Source: JAWCQZ01 sp038869515 [NCBI: Halobacteria archaeon] (lineage in GTDB: Archaea > Halobacteriota > Syntropharchaeia > JACQPP01). Taken from it: DNA of 64,000 nt. The DNA lies in assembly GCA_038869515.1 (NCBI GenBank), contig JAWCQZ010000004.1, forward strand, positions 1 through 64,000, written 5' to 3'. Below are positions 55,101 through 61,100 of this stretch, one piece after another (the stretch's first letter is position 1; each line of letters starts with the position of its first letter). Position numbers and translations under genes: made by a program. The notes under the pieces are model-generated. The model did not search any database and had not been told where the DNA came from. It saw nothing but the letters and a program-made list of their open reading frames with translations.

Positions 55101-58100
55101 CCGTCGGGGTCACGGCGTCCACCGCGGGGTTGCCGAAGCGGTCGCGGTCCCGGACCCGGACCGAGAGGGTCGAGTTGTTGGCGGAGGACCAGTTGAACCG
55201 GTCAATCTGGACCCCGTCTCCCTGGGCGGGGTCCTGGTCCACCCGGACGTCGTCCTTCTGGATGGTCATCGTCTTGTTCGGGACGGTCTCGCCGGTGAAG
55301 TTCCCGGGGTCGGTGGCGTTGAACTTGAAGTAGCCGACTTCGCCCTGCCGGGTGGTGTTGTAGGGGTCGAAGGTGATGTTGAACGCCCTCCGGACGAAGT
55401 TGGAGCCGCCGGAGGCCCCCTGGCAGGACTGGTTGCCCAGGAGGACCCACGGCGCGGTGGAGTTGTTCTGGCGCCAGAGGTAGACGGTGAAGACATCGTT
55501 GTCCTGGTCGCGGCACTCCACCACGAACCGCCACCGCTCGCCCCAGCCCGCGGCGTTGCCCGACTTGTTGGTGGAGTCGCCGGCGAGGGCGGAGTCGTCG
55601 AGGTCGAGGGTCGCATACTGGACCTCGGGGCTTGTGACGAGGCGGAAGGTGCCGTTGACGGTCGTGGTGTTCAGCGTGTAGAAGGGCGCCGAGACAGTGA
55701 GCGAGATGTTCCAGTCGCCGAGGTTCTTCGTCCCCGTGCCCACGGTCGCGGTGTAGTTCCCGTCGCCGAGGTCGGTGATGCTGGAGTTGTCAATCGTGAA
55801 GGAGTCGGCGGCCGCGACGCAGGCCGTCCCGACGCGGCAGCCCTGGAGTTGCCGCGTGGTGTTGTTGAGGCCGCCGCAGTCGTCCCGGACGGTGAAGTTG
55901 ACGGTGAGGACCGCCCCCTTCGAGATGTTCTGGCCGGCCGGGTAGGTCACGGTCGCGTTCTCGATGGTGCCGTTCACCTGGAGGGTGAATGTGGAGGAAT
56001 TGTTCGGGTGCTTGAAGCCGTCGGGCTCCCCGGCGGCCGCGGGGATGACCCCCATCCGCCACTGCTGGATTCCGGGGCGGTAGGTGCAGTCGGGGTTCAC
56101 CGACTGGTTCCAGTAGCCCGTGGCGGTGGTGGACATGTTGGCGAAGGGGCTGGTGTAGTTGAAGCCGTCCTTGGTGATGTAGAGGCGGCCCGGCACCCCG
56201 GAGCCCGCGTAGCCGCCGGAGGGCTGGATGTCGAGGTCGAAGACGCGGGTGCTGAGGGCGATGGAGTCGCTGCCGTTCCGGAAGACGAGGCCCGCGTCGC
56301 CCGCGACATGCTGCGGCCACATGTCGCTCTCCTCGACCACGTATTCGATGACCGCGGTGTCGTTCGCGGTGAAGGAGGTCCCGCCGCTGCGGGGGTCGTT
56401 GGCGTCGTCGGTCGCGTTCATCTTGGAGTTCCAGGTCCCGTTGTTGTCGTCGGGGTTGTTCCCGTTGGCGGAATACCACACCGTGGAGAACTCTGTGTAG
56501 TTGCCCTCGCACGGGGCGGCGCAGGTGACGGAGCCGAGGAGGGTCATGACCAGGGGCACGCCGTTCGTGGCGCAGGTCCCCGAGGCGCACATGTGCCAGA
56601 CGCGCACGGTGTTCTGGTCCCCGTCCTCGTCGCTCACGTTGGCGCTCCAGTAGAACCGCTCCTCCCAGGAGCCGTTCCTGCCCGCGTCGCCGTTGTCCAC
56701 GGAGCCGGTCCGCAGGCTGACGTTCCAGAAGACCAGTTTGGTCTGGAGGAACAGCCCGTCGAAGTTGCCCGCGGGGACCGGCCGGTCCGCCGGGTAGTCC
56801 TTTCGCAGGGTGGCGTTGGAGTGGAAGGTCTTGTTGCTGGCCATCGTGACGTTGTAGCCCTTGGCGGGCTTGCCGAGGGTGTCGAAGTCGCAGGAGTAGT
56901 TGCCGTCGCCGAGGTCGGTGGCGGGGCAGGTGTAGTTGGTCCCGGTCGCCTGGGACTCGAGGTAGAAGGTCACGCTGGCGCCGGGCACGAGGGCGCCGCA
57001 GTCGTCCGTGACGTTTCCGTAGAGAGTGACGTTGGTGCCCTCGCCCGACCAGTTCGCGTCGCGCCGGAGGAACTCCGCGCCCGAGGTCGCGTTGGGGGAG
57101 GTGATGTTGTTGCTCAGGCGGCCGAGGATGGTGAGGCTCAGGTTGGTGGAGTTGTTGTCGAAGTAGTGGGAGTCCTGCCAGAGGCCGCCGCGCCAGGTCC
57201 GGACTCCCGGGACGTAGGAGCAGTCCGGCGTGAACGATGCGTTGACGAATCCGCCGAGAGCCGTGGTGGTGTTGAGGGGCGGCCCGAACGTGGTGTTGTT
57301 CCGGGTGACCCAGAGGGTCCCGTTCCGGCCCGCCTCGACGTCGAGGCTGCGGTTGAGGTCTGTCGCCCGGAGGCTCAGGCTGACCGGCGAGCCCCGGGCC
57401 ACAGAGGAGCCGTTCCCGGCGACGTGGCTGACGGAGGCGGTGTCCTTGGTGAAGGCGGGGGCCGTCACGTTGCCGCTGATATTGGCGTCGGGCCCCGCCG
57501 TCACGTTGAACCGGAAGAGGACCGGGTTGGACTGGTTGAAGAGGAAGTCGGAGCCGTTGAAACCGTTGCCGAGGGCCGCCGAGACGTTCACCGCGCAGGT
57601 CCGGAAGACGGCGGCTTGACCCGGGTCCGCCACGGCGCCCAGGGTGGTGTTGCCCCGGCCGACCCACCCGGTGGTGTTGTTGGTCCAGGTCTGGAGCCGG
57701 CAGGTGACGGCCTCGCCCTGGAGGTCGCGGACCTGGATGGAGAAGTTGTAGGCGTCGCCCCAGGCGCCGGCGGTGCGGTTGACGGCCGGGCTCTGCCACT
57801 CCGGCGCCGTGCCGGTCAGGTTGATGCGGGCGGCGAAGGTGGTGTTGTTGGTCCGGTAGCAGCCGCTGGCGTTGGCGCAGGAGGGGTCCTTCTCGACCCC
57901 GATCCGCAGGTCCCAGAGGCCCGAGTTGTGGGCCCAGGTCGCCCAGGTGCAGTTGTAGGAGCCGTTCGAGGAGTTGTTGACCGGGGTCGTGCAGGACTCG
58001 TAGTTGCTGGTCACCGGGTCCCGGAGCTCGATGCGGACGGCGGTGGTGTTGCTCAGGAGACCCTCCCCGGCGGCGTCGGTGGAGACGTTGAACTGAATCG

Positions 58101-61100
58101 TCACGTTTTCGCCGATGGGGACGACGGTGGCCGCGGGGGGCGTGAGGTTGATGACGCGCAGTTGGCCGAAGACGGTGAAAGAGCGGTTGGTGTCGATGAA
58201 GTCGGTGGTGAAGTTGCCGTCCCCGGCGACCCCCGCCCGCCAGACGTGGATGCCGGTGTTGTAGGTCTCGTTCGGGTCGAAGTCGAACTCCACCCAGCCG
58301 GTTGCGTTCGTCGCCGTCACGTAGGTGTCCCAGGACGAGAGGTTGCTCAGGTTCCGGGTCACCCACACCTCGACCCGCGCCCCGGAGTGGACCGCCTCCT
58401 CGGTGCCGGTCCGGGTGGTGTTGGTGACGTCAATGGCCTGGGCGATGAACTTGTCGGTCTCCGTGCCGCTCCGGTTCACCGAGGAGTTCCAGGCCACCGA
58501 GCTCTCCTTCATCTGGGTGGTGTGGGGCCGGATGGTGAGGGTCTGGATGGTCTCCCCGCAGGCGGGGAAGGGCGCCGGGTTCGCCTCGCAGGTCAGGCCG
58601 ACCGCGTCGGTGCCGTTGATTTTGTACTCCCAGACCGCGACCTCGTCCTTGGTGAAGGTGCGCTCCCAGAAGAGGGCGGTCAGGTCGCACTGGCCTCCCG
58701 CCTGCTGGGCCGCGACGCAGGTGCGGTTGCCCATGCTGGTCCACTGGCTCGCTCCCTGGAGTCGGATGTAGAGGGTGAGGTTCACGTCGTTCGAGTCGGG
58801 GTCGGAGACCACGCCGCTGAAGTTCACCGGCCAGCCCCACACCAGTTCGTTGTTGTTGCCGACGGTCCCGCCCTGCTGGGTGCCCCGCGTCCCGACGCCG
58901 CCGTGGCCGTAGTCCACGTTGGGCCGGGCGGCGAGCATGAAACGGTTGTCGGGCTCGACCGTGGTGGTGTTGGTGGTGTTGTTCACGTACCAGGAGCGGT
59001 TGGCCGTCACCGTGATGTTGGTCAGGCCGTAGCCGGAGACCCCGTTCAGCAGGTTCAGCGTCGCCGCGGAGACCGTGCAGTTGTAGATGCCCAGGCCGTC
59101 GTAGATGAGGCTCCCGTCGCAGGCGCGGCTGTCGGCGCCGAGGGTGACATTCATCGAGGCGACCGCGCCGGTGACCCCCGCGCTCACGCCGTCGAGGTCG
59201 GGGGCGCCCGAGCAGTAGAGGTCGGAGACGTTGACCCGGAGGGTCACCGGGTCGACGTTCTTCACCGCGACAACGCTGGTGTTGGGGTTGCTGATGTTGA
59301 GGGCGAGGGCGCCCCAGACGTTGACCGTGAAGTTGCTCGAGTTCCCGGCCAGGGTCGTCCCGGTCGCGGCCATCTCCAGTTTCCACTTCTGGACCCCGGC
59401 GGCGCGGCTGCACTCGGGCTTCCAGGTCTTGTTCCACCACCCGGAGGCCGAGCCGCCGCCGCCCTCCTGCGTGTTCGACGCCGTGAACGAGTCGTTGTTC
59501 GCCGAGTAGTTCGTGGTGACGTGGAGGGTCGGGGTGGGGAAGAGGAGCCCCGAGGTCGCCGGGTCGAGGTAGGTGTACTTCAACTGGTCCACGATGCGGA
59601 CCCGGAACGTCGAGGTGTTGGAATTCCGGAGCGCCGAGGAGTCGTCGCCGGCGTTGATGACGAAGCCGACGGGGTCCTTGTCCACGGTGAAGGTCGAGTT
59701 GGTCGTGTTGTTGAAGAAGGCCTTGGGGTCTGTCGCCCGCCACTCGATGCTCCACGTGGTGAGTTCATCGGCGGAACCGGTGTCGAAGAACGTTTCGTTG
59801 AAGGAGACGGTGAGGTTCACGGGGTCGGTCACCGACTGGGTGCGGACAATCTGCCGGTAGGTCGGGGCGCTGCGGGTGAGCCGCAATTCCACGGTGAAGT
59901 CGTCGAGGTCCTCGTCGGTGATGCGGACCGAGAAGTTCCAGTACTGGCCGAACCCGTTCGTACCCGACTGGGTGACGTTGGCCTGCCCGGAGAAGAAGGG
60001 CCGGGTGATGAGGGTGAAGGTCCCGTTCTGAGCCGGGTTGGTCCACGTCGTGTTGTTGGTGTTGAAATCGGCGAGGCTCGCCACCGCGGTGATGTTCCAG
60101 GTCCCGGCGGGCCAGGCCGACTTGTTGGTGACGAAGGTGGTGTTGTAGCGGCCCGGGGAGTTGGCGATGTAGGCGGCGGCCTGGGTGTAGGTCGTCCCCC
60201 CGTTCCGGACGGTCACGGTCACCGTGGAGGCGTTGACGGGGGCCCCGCAGTCGTCGCGGACCGTGATGTTCACCGTGACGTTCTCCTCACCCTGGACGAA
60301 GGTCCGGTTCAAGCCGCCGCTCTGGTTGTAGGTCGCCGACTCCAGTTCGAGGCCGCCGACGATGCGGAGCGTGAAATTGCTCGAGTTCTTCCGCTCGTAG
60401 AAGAACGCGGAGGCGTTGGTCCCGCCGGTCCAGTTCTGGAACCCGACCTCGTAGGCGCAGTCGGGGTTGAACGACACGTTCAGGTATCCGTTGGAGACAA
60501 CGGAGAAGTTCTCGTATCCGAGCAGCGCGCTGCTGTTGTTCCTGTAGACCCAGACAGAGCCGTTCTCGTTGTTGACGCCGGAGTTCAGGTTGTCGGTGTC
60601 GTTGATGCGGAGTTTCAGGACGATGGAGTCGCTCCCGCTCCGGTTCACGGACTGCCCGGTGCCGTTCGCTTCCAGGGAGATGGAAACGTTGTCTTTCTCG
60701 AAGAGGGGGCCGAAGGAGGTCACGTTGAACGGTTCGGAGGAGTTGCCGTCGTTGACGTTCCACCGGAACTGGTTCGCGTTGCCGGAGGAGTTGTTGGCGT
60801 AGTCGAGGGGGGTGAAGGTCCCGTTGCCCAGGGAGATGAGGCAGTTCCCGACGCCGCCCGCGACCACCGTCGAGCCTCGGGCGACGAAGGTGCCGTTGGT
60901 CCGGGTGTAGAGCGTGCAGGTCACGTTGTCGCCCTCGGGGTCGTTCACCGTGATGTTGTAGGTGTAGTTGTAGCCCCAGCCCTCCTGCGCGGGGGCGACC
61001 GAGGCGTTGGTGGCGCTGGGCGCCCGGTTCTCCAGCCAGAAGAAGTCGGAGAAGTTGGTGGAGTTGATGTTGAAGAAGACGCCCTTGTCCACGCTGACGA